Shown: piece after piece, positions 7,677 through 14,954 of the stretch
How positions within the stretch are numbered: the first letter of the stretch is position 1
How the letters are laid out: the number at the start of each line of letters is the position of its first letter
DNA from: Mxb001 sp044360385
Lineage (GTDB): Bacteria; Actinomycetota; Actinomycetes; S36-B12
Reading direction: 5' to 3'
Length of the DNA: 22,678 nucleotides
Assembly (NCBI GenBank): GCA_044360385.1
Contig: JBIKKK010000017.1
Span: 1 to 22,678 of the forward strand
Program-made: the position numbers and the translations under genes
Notes under the pieces: generated by a model
The model's input: only the letters and a program-made list of their open reading frames with translations
What the model was told of the DNA's origin: nothing
Database searches by the model: none

Positions 7677-7995
7677 ATCGCCTTTAGTGTCGCGAGGGGG
7701 TAGCGCTGGAGCGCGACCGGCGCGAGCGTCTCGACGGTGGCGATTTGCGGCTCGGAGAAGACCCAGTTCTCCAGCTTGGGCACGAACTTGTTGGCCTCGC
7801 CTGAGGAGGATTGAGACCGGTCTCGTTGAGGGTGATGAGTTCGGGCTCGGTTGCGGAGGCCGGAGGCTTGTCGCTCTTTAGCGCTGCCGTCGGCCTCCTT
7901 CACCTGTTGCGCACATGCCGATGGCGATCTCGGGCTGCTGGGGAAAATGAGTCCACCTGTGCCTGCTTCTCAGCCACTTCCCAGCCGCGCCCCTG
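7673..7995 (-). pseudogene. Decayed 3' part of an unidentified minus-strand gene
   Basis: No intact gene occupies the 353 nt between dprE2 and the next CDS. On the minus strand, however, protein-like segments follow one another in three frames: GWEVAEKQAQVDSFSP (about 7945-7990), PEIAIGMCA (about 7908-7936), PPASATEPELITLNETGLN (about 7806-7866), and a 42-residue tail from 7801 to the TAG at 7673 that includes KFVPKLENWVFSEPQIATVE. The simplest reading is one gene of at least 110 codons broken by several indels, with its 5' part lost where the next gene begins. I do not recognise the family. Sequencing indels, or chance, are alternatives; the tail segment is the most convincing piece. Confidence 0.4.
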
Positions 7996-8029
7996 GCGTC
8001 GGCGGTAGCTTGGGCCTCAGACTCAACTC

Positions 8030-8737
8030 ATGCCGCGCGTGGTCCGAAGTTTCCTCGCTGCGACCTTGGCGACCGTCGCAGCCATGGCTGTCGTGGCACC
8101 GGCCCAGGCCGAGGAGTCCGCGCTCCGCGAGCGCACCCACGCCCGTATCGCGGCGATCCTCGACGGGGCGGTCGGCTCCGGGCTCTATTCGACGGCCCAG
8201 CGTCTGTACGTCACGAGCGCGCTGCTGCCAGCCCACGTGGATGCCAAGCGGTTGCCGAGCCGCCTGGAGCAGCGCACGGTCGCCGACTTCTGGGAGGCGG
8301 TTACCGATGGCACCGGAGTGTCCGAGGGCCAGGTCCGTACCCGCCTCGCTAGTGGCGCGACACTGATGCGCGCGACGGGCGAGTATTCGGGGGTCGTGCA
8401 GGAGCGACTCTATGGCTGGCTGGCCAAGCCCGTCGCGGCCGCATACCTGCGCGAGGCCATCTCCAAGACAGAGCAGGAGCGCCTGCGTGGGGCCATAGCC
8501 CGCGCTGTCGACCGACTGATGCGTCAGCCCGGCGGCGGCAGTGGGCGAGTCGTCGCTTCGCCCCGCCGTAATGAGCCCGGCCGTAATGAGCCCGGCCGTA
8601 ATGAGCCCGGCCGTAATGAACTCGGCCGTAATGAACAGGGGGACTTCCCTCAGCCGCCTACGACGGCCGGGGGCTGCCAGGCCTCGCCACCGTCATGTCT
8701 ACCCTTGCCCCATGGCTGTGCTTGTCGTCGACGATGA
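8030..8737 (+). CDS. Unrecognised secreted protein with C-terminal GRNEP repeats
   Basis: This is a 235-aa protein with a clear Sec signal peptide (hydrophobic residues about 6-22, cleavage after AQA near residue 27), so it is probably exported. The mature part up to about residue 170 is mostly predicted helix (for example RLYVTSALLPAHV and AAAYLREAISKTEQERLRGA) and has no motif I can assign. Residues 180-204 are five copies of a pentapeptide RNEPG (last copies RNELG, RNEQG), encoded by a 15-bp tandem repeat. A Pro/Cys-rich tail of about 30 residues follows and runs 26 nt into the response-regulator gene. The tail looks unlike a normal protein end, so repeat expansion or a frameshift may have moved the original stop. 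No ribosome site is obvious before the ATG. The position suggests a link to the downstream two-component system. Confidence 0.65.
   Translation: MPRVVRSFLAATLATVAAMAVVAPAQAEESALRERTHARIAAILDGAVGSGLYSTAQRLYVTSALLPAHVDAKRLPSRLEQRTVADFWEAVTDGTGVSEGQVRTRLASGATLMRATGEYSGVVQERLYGWLAKPVAAAYLREAISKTEQERLRGAIARAVDRLMRQPGGGSGRVVASPRRNEPGRNEPGRNEPGRNELGRNEQGDFPQPPTTAGGCQASPPSCLPLPHGCACRRR
8566..8640 (+). repeat. 15-bp tandem repeat, five copies
   Basis: The unit CCGTAATGAGCCCGG occurs three times perfectly (8566-8580, 8581-8595, 8596-8610), then twice with changes in the second half (8611-8625, 8626-8640). The period is a multiple of three, so it encodes RNEPG copies in the gene at 8030. Each copy also contains TAATGA: an ATG in a second frame, and stop codons in the third frame. 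It ends 71 nt before the response-regulator start. Confidence 0.9.
8700..8705 (+). promoter_or_regulatory. Candidate -10 element for a leaderless response-regulator transcript
   Basis: TACCCT (TANNNT) lies at -12 to -7 of the ATG at 8712, and no Shine-Dalgarno sequence is present before that ATG. The two-component operon may therefore have its own leaderless promoter inside the 3' end of the upstream ORF. The -35 region is not recognisable. Confidence 0.35.
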
Positions 8738-9401
8738 CCCGTCGCTGCGTCAGGTGCTCGAGCGAGTGCTGGCGTTCGAGGGGTACGACGTCGAGTCCGC
8801 TCACACTGGGTACGACGCCCTGGAGCGCCTCCAGGCGCCCCCCCGCGGATCGGCGACGATCGACCTCATGGTCCTCGATCTCGGCCTGCCCGACATCGAC
8901 GGCCTCGACGTGGCCCGTCGCCTCCGGGCAGACGGTCACGTTCTCCCCATCCTGGTCCTCACCGCCCGCGGGGAGGTGGGGGATCGGGTGACGGGCCTGG
9001 ACGCGGGTGCCGACGACTACCTGGCGAAGCCGTTCGACCTCACCGAGCTCCTGGCCCGTGTGCGCGCGCTTCTGCGTCGCGCGGGTCACACCGAGTCGAC
9101 GGGCTTCTGGACACTCGGCGATCTCACCCTCGATGCCTCGCGCCGACAGGTGACACGCGACGGCGAGGAGATCAACCTCACTAAGACCGAGTTCGCCCTG
9201 CTCCAGGTGCTGCTCGCTGCGGACGGGGCAGTGGTCGATCGGGCCGACCTCATGACCGAGGTGTGGGGCTTTGCCTCGACCACTCTCGATTCGAATCTTG
9301 ACACCTACGTCTCCTATGTGCGGCGCAAGACCGAGGCCGGCGGCTGGCCACGGCTGGTGCACACCGTGCGCGGGGTGGGCTTCGTGGCCCGCACGGAGTA
9401 G
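8712..9401 (+). CDS. Response regulator, OmpR/PhoB family
   Basis: This is a two-component response regulator, 229 aa. The receiver domain (about residues 2-115) has the acidic pocket Asp7-Asp9, phosphoacceptor Asp56 in VLDLGLPDIDG, Thr84 in LVLTAR and Lys106 in YLAKPFD. The OmpR-type winged-helix DNA-binding domain occupies about residues 130-226, with LTKTEFALLQVLL, the recognition-helix region LDSNLDTYVSYVRRKTE and the wing VHTVRGVGFVAR. The ATG at 8712 is chosen because it opens directly on VLVVDDD; the frame is open further upstream through the 15-bp repeats, but that extension is not protein-like. The histidine kinase gene begins 11 nt after its stop. The overall pattern is similar to MprA/TcrA-type regulators; the target genes are unknown, the downstream protease being one candidate. 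Confidence 0.95.
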   Translation: MAVLVVDDDPSLRQVLERVLAFEGYDVESAHTGYDALERLQAPPRGSATIDLMVLDLGLPDIDGLDVARRLRADGHVLPILVLTARGEVGDRVTGLDAGADDYLAKPFDLTELLARVRALLRRAGHTESTGFWTLGDLTLDASRRQVTRDGEEINLTKTEFALLQVLLAADGAVVDRADLMTEVWGFASTTLDSNLDTYVSYVRRKTEAGGWPRLVHTVRGVGFVARTE

Positions 9402-9412
9402 CGGTCCTGTCC

Positions 9413-10783
9413 ATGCGCTCCCTGCGCACCACCGTCGCGCTCATCGTTGCCGGCGCCGTTGCCTTGTCGGTGGTGGGCCTAGCGGTGGGCGTGTGGTTCC
9501 TCACCCGCGGGGCACTCATGGGCAGCGTCGATGCGTCGTTGCAGTCCCGCCTTGAGGCGGGCATCGTCCTGGAGTCGGCGGAGGATGCCCCGTCGGTGAT
9601 CCGGCCGCCGATATCAGGCCAGCCGACGGTGCTCGTCGATGCGGTGTTCTCCGATGGAGAGATCTTCGAGCTCGACCGGGAGTCCTTCGACCTACCTGCC
9701 GATGAGCAAGACATCCGCATCGCTGAGTCGCCGCGCGGCACGCAGGCCTACTCCACGCGGGAGGCCCCCAATGGCGAGAGGGTGCGCGTACTCACCGTGG
9801 CGGTCGTGGAGGGTGCCGCGGCGCGCGCGGTGCGCTCGCTCGAGGAGACCAACGCGATCCTGGTCGGCCTGGCCTCGATCCTCGCGGTGGCAGGCGTTGT
9901 CGCGGTGGGCTTGGGCGCCGGGGTCGGGGTGCTGGCTGTGCGTCGCTCGACGAGTCCGCTGGAGGAGGTTGCCGACGCGATGCGGGCGCTGTCGCGTGGC
10001 GAGTCGGTCGACGCCCCTGAGGCGCGGCCGGGGGCTCCGCGTGAGGTGGTCGACGTGGTCCAGGCGACTACGGCATTGCAGGAGTCGCTGCGCCGGTCGC
10101 ACGAGCAGCAGGAGCAACTCGTGCAGGACGCCGGACATGAGCTTCGCACGCCGCTTGCCTCTCTGCGAGCCAACGTTCAGTTCGCGGCGCGCACGGCGAG
10201 CGACCTCACGACCCAGGAGTCGCTTGCGGGAGCTCAGGCGGAGCTCGACGAGTTGGGCCGACTCGTGGAGGAGCTCCTCGCCCTGGCCGCTCGCGACGAG
10301 CCCGTCCGCGAGGTGGTCGACATCGATATCCGTGGTGCGGTGACGGCGGCAGCGGAGCGGCTCATGCGCCGCACGCAACGGGAGGTAACGATCGACATCC
10401 CTGCGCGGCCGGTGCGTCTTCGAGTTGATCCCGTGGGCGTGGCCGCAATCGTGGGCAACCTGCTCGACAATGCCGCAAAGTTCGCCCCGCCCCCGGCCCC
10501 CATCGTCGTGTCGGTGGCCGATGGCTCCTCGGAGGTGGTCATCGAGGTGCGCGATGGGGGACCGGGCATCCCCCGGGCGGAGCGGCGCAGGGTCTTCGAC
10601 CGCTTCCACCGCACCCCTGAGGCCCGGGCCATCCGAGGGTCTGGGCTTGGGCTGTCGATCGTCGACTCGGCGGTCGTCGATGCCGGCGGCACTGTCACTC
10701 TGGGCGAGGCTCCGGAGGGAGGCCTCCTCGTGCGCGTGTCCCTTCCCCGGTCACCTTCATCGGCACAGCCTCCCTTCCCCTGA
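9413..10783 (+). CDS. Sensor histidine kinase, MprB-like architecture
   Basis: This is a membrane sensor kinase, 456 aa, the partner of the response regulator just upstream. Order of parts: a first membrane helix (about residues 7-32), an extracytoplasmic sensor of roughly 115 residues without a recognised fold, a second helix (about 149-176) and a HAMP-like linker. Then come the HisKA domain with His242 in QDAGHELRTPL and the HATPase domain with N box NLLDNAAKF (Asn349, Asn353), G1 box RDGGPGIP, F box VFDRFHR and G2 box GSGLGLSIV. All catalytic boxes are intact. The layout resembles MprB of mycobacteria. The ATG at 9413 lacks a strong ribosome site, so translation is probably coupled to the regulator gene. 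The signal sensed is unknown. Confidence 0.94.
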   Translation: MRSLRTTVALIVAGAVALSVVGLAVGVWFLTRGALMGSVDASLQSRLEAGIVLESAEDAPSVIRPPISGQPTVLVDAVFSDGEIFELDRESFDLPADEQDIRIAESPRGTQAYSTREAPNGERVRVLTVAVVEGAAARAVRSLEETNAILVGLASILAVAGVVAVGLGAGVGVLAVRRSTSPLEEVADAMRALSRGESVDAPEARPGAPREVVDVVQATTALQESLRRSHEQQEQLVQDAGHELRTPLASLRANVQFAARTASDLTTQESLAGAQAELDELGRLVEELLALAARDEPVREVVDIDIRGAVTAAAERLMRRTQREVTIDIPARPVRLRVDPVGVAAIVGNLLDNAAKFAPPPAPIVVSVADGSSEVVIEVRDGGPGIPRAERRRVFDRFHRTPEARAIRGSGLGLSIVDSAVVDAGGTVTLGEAPEGGLLVRVSLPRSPSSAQPPFP

Positions 10784-10890
10784 GTCCGCCGTCGGTGTGA
10801 CGTTCCCTCGCTCCGGCTGCTGACTCACGCGATTTCGGTCACATCTGCCTGGGCACTCCCGGGGAAGTCGCCTTCGCGGTGAGCGACCCC

Positions 10891-10908
10891 TTGTCACGAA
10901 TGGGACAA
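10891..10908. promoter_or_regulatory. Short inverted repeat before the protease gene
   Basis: TTGTC (10891-10895) and GACAA (10904-10908) form a 5-bp inverted repeat with an 8-nt spacer, ending 6 nt before the protease GTG. It could be an operator, but five base pairs can arise by chance. I see no terminator in the 131-nt gap after the kinase gene. Confidence 0.2.
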
Positions 10909-10914
10909 TGAAGC

Positions 10915-12735
10915 GTGCTTACCCGACGCCCCCGCGCAGCCGGCATCTGCCTGGCGCTTGGGTTCGGACTGCTCGCCGGAGCCCATGGTGCCGCGGCCGA
11001 TACCAGCAGCGGAGTCGCTGTGGCCACGCGTGGTGATGCGCCGGTGGCAGCGGGCCTCATCGTGGACTACGCCCCCGGCGTCGCCGTGCGCGAGGCACCC
11101 GGCGTTCCGACGGGAGCCGATGCCGTCACCGTCACCGATCTCGACATGGGTCGGTCCATCGGCGCCGGGCTGCGCACCGTGGCCTTCGAGGGCCTTGAGG
11201 ATGCCGCGGTGGCCGAGGCAGCCGCGCGTCAACTCGAGCGGGACCCGGCGGTCATCTCGGCTGAGCCCGACTGGATTGTGGAGCTCGACGACGTCGCCGT
11301 CACGGAGGTCGAGTCTTCGGCTCTGGAGCGCGCGACGCAGGCCTCTGCTACCTGGGGCATCGATCGCATCGACCAGCGCGAGGGCATCGACGGCACCTAC
11401 TCCTACGGCATGACGGGTGCAGGAGTCGATGCGTATGTCATCGACTCAGGACTGCGGGCATCGCATGTTGACTTCGAGGGCCGGGTGGGCACAGGCGCTA
11501 CCTTCGTCGACGATGGTCGCGGCACGAGCGACTGCGACGGTCACGGCACCCACGTGGCCGGCACGCTCGGCGGATCCACCTACGGGGTGGCCAAGTCTGT
11601 AACGCTCATCCCCGTGCGCGTCTTCGATTGCGCGGGCAAGGCGTGGACGAGTTCAGTCGTTGAGGCCCTCAACTGGGTGCGGTCCCACCACACCGGCGAG
11701 CGGCCTGCCGTCGTCAACATGAGCCTGGGCAGCAAGGGGAGCTCCTTCATCGACCTTGCGGTGGCGCAGGCGGTTTCCGACGGCATCAGCGTCGTCGCGG
11801 CCGCAGGCAACGAGTCAGAGGACTCGTGCCTGTCATCGCCCAGTCGCGTGCCCGTCGCCATCACGGTCAACTCCTCGCGGCAGGACGATCAGCGATCCGG
11901 CTTCAGCAATTTCGGCTCCTGCTCCGACCTCTTCGCGCCGGGCTCGCAGATCAAGTCCGCCTGGTGGACGTCCGACATCGCGACGGCCGTGCTCTCGGGC
12001 ACCTCGATGGCCACCCCCCACGTCGCGGGCGCGGTCGCGCGGATTCTCGAGCGCTTGCCCGCCGCCAGCCCCGCCCAGGTGTGGGACGCTCTCGACGCGC
12101 TTGCGACGCCGATGCCCGCCTCATCGGTCGGTGTCGGCGACCCGCGGAAGTTGCTTTATGTCGACCCCGACGACATGCCGCCGGGGGCGCCTTCGGACCT
12201 GCAGGTCTCCGCGCGGCCTAAGGGCCTCGATGTCACGTGGAGCTCGCCCCAGGGCAGTGTGCCGGACTCCTATCAGGTCGAGCACTCCGCCGATGGCATC
12301 ACGTGGATTGCCGACCAAGAGGTCACGAAGACGTCCGCGACGATCCCCGGGCTTGACTCTCCCTTGGCCTACGCCGTGCGCGTGCGCTCGGTGACGACGG
12401 GTCCCCTGGGCGGTGTCAGTGCATGGACTGTGAGTGGATACGTCACCCCCCTCCTAAAGCCGCGTGTCACGGTGCCGCGCCAGGTCAGTCTCGCGACCCG
12501 CAGCCGAAAGGTGAACGTGCGGTGGGGTGCGCCGGTCGCTGGCACGCCTGTCTCCTACGAGGTGGCGATGTCGATCAACGGGGCTCGCTTCACCCTCGCG
12601 GCGAAGGTCCTCTCGACCGGTGCCACCTTGACCTTGCCGCGCACCGCCAAGAAGGTCCTGGTGCGCGTGCGCGCCATTGATTCGATCGGGCGGGGCCCGT
12701 GGAGCACCGCGGTCGGAGCCCGCATATCGCGCTAG
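10915..12735 (+). CDS. Secreted subtilisin-like serine protease (S8) with I9 prodomain and fibronectin-type tail
   Basis: This is an exported endopeptidase, 606 aa. Signal peptide: about residues 1-28 (ends GAHGAAA). An inhibitor-I9-like propeptide spans about residues 40-125 and ends in DPAVISAEPDWIVEL. The S8 catalytic domain has Asp177 in YVIDSGLR, His210 in DGHGTHVAG and Ser364 in LSGTSMATPHVAGA, so the triad is complete and the sequence is proteinase K-like. Several cysteines (in SDCDGHG, FDCAGKA, EDSCLSS, GSCSDLF) may form disulfides. Two fibronectin type III-like repeats follow (about residues 418-518 and 520-605). No membrane anchor or sorting signal is visible, so it is probably released or wall-bound. 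A GTG start is used; the ATG at 10908 is out of frame. It follows a two-component operon, and regulation by it is plausible but inferred. Its stop shares CTAG with the convergent hydrolase gene. Confidence 0.95.
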   Translation: MLTRRPRAAGICLALGFGLLAGAHGAAADTSSGVAVATRGDAPVAAGLIVDYAPGVAVREAPGVPTGADAVTVTDLDMGRSIGAGLRTVAFEGLEDAAVAEAAARQLERDPAVISAEPDWIVELDDVAVTEVESSALERATQASATWGIDRIDQREGIDGTYSYGMTGAGVDAYVIDSGLRASHVDFEGRVGTGATFVDDGRGTSDCDGHGTHVAGTLGGSTYGVAKSVTLIPVRVFDCAGKAWTSSVVEALNWVRSHHTGERPAVVNMSLGSKGSSFIDLAVAQAVSDGISVVAAAGNESEDSCLSSPSRVPVAITVNSSRQDDQRSGFSNFGSCSDLFAPGSQIKSAWWTSDIATAVLSGTSMATPHVAGAVARILERLPAASPAQVWDALDALATPMPASSVGVGDPRKLLYVDPDDMPPGAPSDLQVSARPKGLDVTWSSPQGSVPDSYQVEHSADGITWIADQEVTKTSATIPGLDSPLAYAVRVRSVTTGPLGGVSAWTVSGYVTPLLKPRVTVPRQVSLATRSRKVNVRWGAPVAGTPVSYEVAMSINGARFTLAAKVLSTGATLTLPRTAKKVLVRVRAIDSIGRGPWSTAVGARISR

Positions 12736-14837
12736 ATCCCCGGGGGGCCGGAGATCATGCCGAGGCGCTGGAGGGGTGAGGGTGCCTCTTCGGCGGCGTC
12801 GGGGTCAATATCGGCGACGTCGATCTGCGGCGCTCCCCACTTTTCCAGGGTCGACGCAATGGAGCGGCGTGCACGGTCCATCTTGCGGGCAATCATGCGA
12901 CGCGCGGCCCACTCGGTCTCGCGGTCGCGCAGCGCGTGCTCGATGGCCTCTCCCTGAGCGTCGGTGCAGGCGAGGCCGTAGGAGCGCTGCAGGCCCAGAC
13001 GTGCTTCGATGCGGTAATCATGGCCCCGGCGGACGAAGGTGCCGGGCTTGGAGTTCATGCCGTTCATGAGGTCGATCGTGGCGATGACGAAGCTCGTGAG
13101 CGGCCGCCAGCGGGTCTCGCGGGGGACCATCGGCGGACGAGTGGTCGGCGGGCCCATCCACCACGGAGGCTGCAGCACCATCGAGTACGCGTACTTGTTC
13201 ACCGGATCGTCGTGGTGCACCACCATGAGGTGGCGCATGCGGCCCGGCGCGAGTTCGGGCGCCTCGCTCGGCTCCGCGACGAGCAGAAGCTCGTGCTCAG
13301 GATCCATGGCCTCGGGGTTGTCGCGCCAGCGGCGCCAGAACTCCGTGCGGAAGGGCACGCCGAAGTAGACACCGCCGCTCACTCCGAGGTGTGCCAGCGC
13401 GGGGATGCCGACGAAGGGTCCGGGCACCGTGGAGACATCGAGAGCCACATTGGCGCCCAGGCTCTCGCCCATGAGCACCACGCGCGGGCGACGCTCCGCG
13501 GGGATCGACTGCAGCCGTTCCTGGATCGCCTCGAGCACGTAGCGCGTGAGCATGACGCCGTCGATCGTCTTGGGCATCGCGAGCGCGCTGGGCACGAGCG
13601 CGTATTGCGGCACGATGGTCGCGGAATTGCCGCGGGTGAGGTATTCGAGTGCCTCGATGATCGTGTAGTTGACGTAGCCGACGCCGGTTGGGCTCGCGAC
13701 GCAGATGAGGGAGCGCTCGAAGCCACCGCAGGCCTCGAGGTCGGCGACGCCAAGGGCGGCGCGGTCGCGCAGTTCCTCGGCCGACTCGTATCCGCAGACC
13801 ACGCGCACAGGATCGACGGCCGGCTCGCCCATGACACGCGTGATCTCATCGTGCTTGAGCGTCATGTTGACGAAGCGGCGGCCCTCCTTGCCGATGGAGC
13901 CGAAGGGCATGTCGCTCGCGGGGCCGGCGGAGACGTGCGGATTGGTCGGTGGCGCGTGATAGGCCGGCTCGATGATGTCGTCCTTGCGCTCGAGGCGATT
14001 CGTGATCTTGCGCAGGGCGTAGGCGCCGGCGAAGGCCATGGCACCGAGGAGTGCGGCGTGGGCGACGAATCCGCCCGCGGCGCCAGGGTCACGCCTGATG
14101 GCGGTGCTCATGAGGCGCTGCAAACCGTGGGCGGCGACCTGCTCGCCGACGACGAGGGTGCCCAGGCCGATGAAGCTCGCGACGCCGACTCCCGTGGCGG
14201 TAAGGACCGAGCGGACGTTGGCGCCCTCGATGCGGTGGTTATCGGGGTTGGCGTTGCCGAACTTGTGGGCGCGGCGTACGGCGAAGTAGACATTGCCCGC
14301 TGCTATCGCCGTGCCCGTGACCAGGTTGGGCACGAGGGTGGTGTCAAGGCCGGGCTTGAGGTGCAGGCGCTTGTGAAGCACGTCGTCCCACAGCGACGCG
14401 GCGCCGCCGGAGATGCCAGCGAAGGCGATCTGGCGGCCCGAGGCGTAGGCGCCAGCGGCGGCGGGGTTGTGAGGCGCTGCCTTGGCAGTGGCGAAGGCGG
14501 TCGCGTAGCCGCCGACGATCGCGCCCGACGCGACGATGACGCGCGCGGTGGTGCCCGGACGCGTGCCGGGAATCGAGGCGATGGCTTCGAGCGAGGACCA
14601 GGCGGTGGCGGTGAGTTCGTAGTGGATCGCGGCAGTCACGCCGGTGGCGATGGCCTGGTCTATCGGGGAGCGCGGGAGCAGCCCGCGCGAGAGCGAGCCG
14701 GCGACGCTCCAGGCCGCTCCGATGACTCCCGCCTGCGCTGCGGTGTCGGTCGACCATCGGGAGATCCACTCCGGACGCGTGAAGGCCATGGCGCGAGCGT
14801 AGTCGCCTGGGGAAGGTATGTGAATCGCATCGGTCAT
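12732..14837 (-). CDS. Membrane-embedded alpha/beta hydrolase (Abhydrolase_9 family)
   Basis: This is a two-part protein, 701 aa. The N-terminal half has several hydrophobic segments (for example ARVIVASGAIVGGYATAFAT and SVLTATGVGVASFIGLGTLV), like the Abhydrolase_9_N membrane domain. The C-terminal half is an alpha/beta hydrolase with DEITRVMGEPAVDPVRVVCG, SPTGVGYVNYTIIEALEYL, nucleophile Ser459 in LMGESLGANVA, Asp544 in HHDDPVNK and His606 in RRGHDY, a plausible complete triad. Members are widespread and poorly characterised in actinobacteria; a lipase/esterase-like activity at the membrane is likely, but the substrate is unknown. The start is uncertain. The ATG at 14837 is preferred, with ATG 14789 as an alternative. 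An upstream frame to 14966 would overlap the divergent regulator and lacks protein character. It is divergent from a SARP-type regulator, which might control it. Confidence 0.88.
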   Translation of the reverse strand: MTDAIHIPSPGDYARAMAFTRPEWISRWSTDTAAQAGVIGAAWSVAGSLSRGLLPRSPIDQAIATGVTAAIHYELTATAWSSLEAIASIPGTRPGTTARVIVASGAIVGGYATAFATAKAAPHNPAAAGAYASGRQIAFAGISGGAASLWDDVLHKRLHLKPGLDTTLVPNLVTGTAIAAGNVYFAVRRAHKFGNANPDNHRIEGANVRSVLTATGVGVASFIGLGTLVVGEQVAAHGLQRLMSTAIRRDPGAAGGFVAHAALLGAMAFAGAYALRKITNRLERKDDIIEPAYHAPPTNPHVSAGPASDMPFGSIGKEGRRFVNMTLKHDEITRVMGEPAVDPVRVVCGYESAEELRDRAALGVADLEACGGFERSLICVASPTGVGYVNYTIIEALEYLTRGNSATIVPQYALVPSALAMPKTIDGVMLTRYVLEAIQERLQSIPAERRPRVVLMGESLGANVALDVSTVPGPFVGIPALAHLGVSGGVYFGVPFRTEFWRRWRDNPEAMDPEHELLLVAEPSEAPELAPGRMRHLMVVHHDDPVNKYAYSMVLQPPWWMGPPTTRPPMVPRETRWRPLTSFVIATIDLMNGMNSKPGTFVRRGHDYRIEARLGLQRSYGLACTDAQGEAIEHALRDRETEWAARRMIARKMDRARRSIASTLEKWGAPQIDVADIDPDAAEEAPSPLQRLGMISGPPGI

Positions 14838-14909
14838 CCCTCGGACATATCCCCTGACCGGCCACTGACATGTCGAAGCCTTGCCCCGAACGCGTGGGGC
14901 CCGTAGACC

Positions 14910-14927
14910 TTTCACTGATGGTTCACA
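14910..14927 (+). promoter_or_regulatory. 11-bp-spaced direct repeat (TTTCACT/GTTCACA) in the divergent promoter gap
   Basis: TTTCACT (14910-14916) and GTTCACA (14921-14927) are heptamers whose starts are 11 bp apart, 28 nt before the regulator ATG. This is the form of PhoP (GTTCACC-type) boxes and of SARP-family direct repeats in Streptomyces. The gap also holds a small hairpin, GCCCC (14883-14887) with GGGGC (14896-14900). Binding is inferred from pattern only. Confidence 0.35.
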
Positions 14928-14954
14928 TCGGGCCTGCAGTCGACAAGGGGGGAC

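Noticed and set aside
8566..8640. CRISPR array
   Set aside because: The repeats are only 15 bp, contiguous without spacers, and in frame with a coding sequence.
8541..8711. N-terminal extension of the response regulator through the 15-bp repeats
   Set aside because: The extension reads as MSPAV-type repeats followed by Arg/Pro-rich sequence, while the normal receiver start MAVLVVDDD begins at 8712.
12936..14906. A 656-codon open frame on the plus strand
   Set aside because: It lies antisense to the membrane hydrolase, which has clear family motifs. Its translation is rich in Arg, Gly, Asp, Val and His as expected for the complement of a GC-rich gene, and it has no motif.
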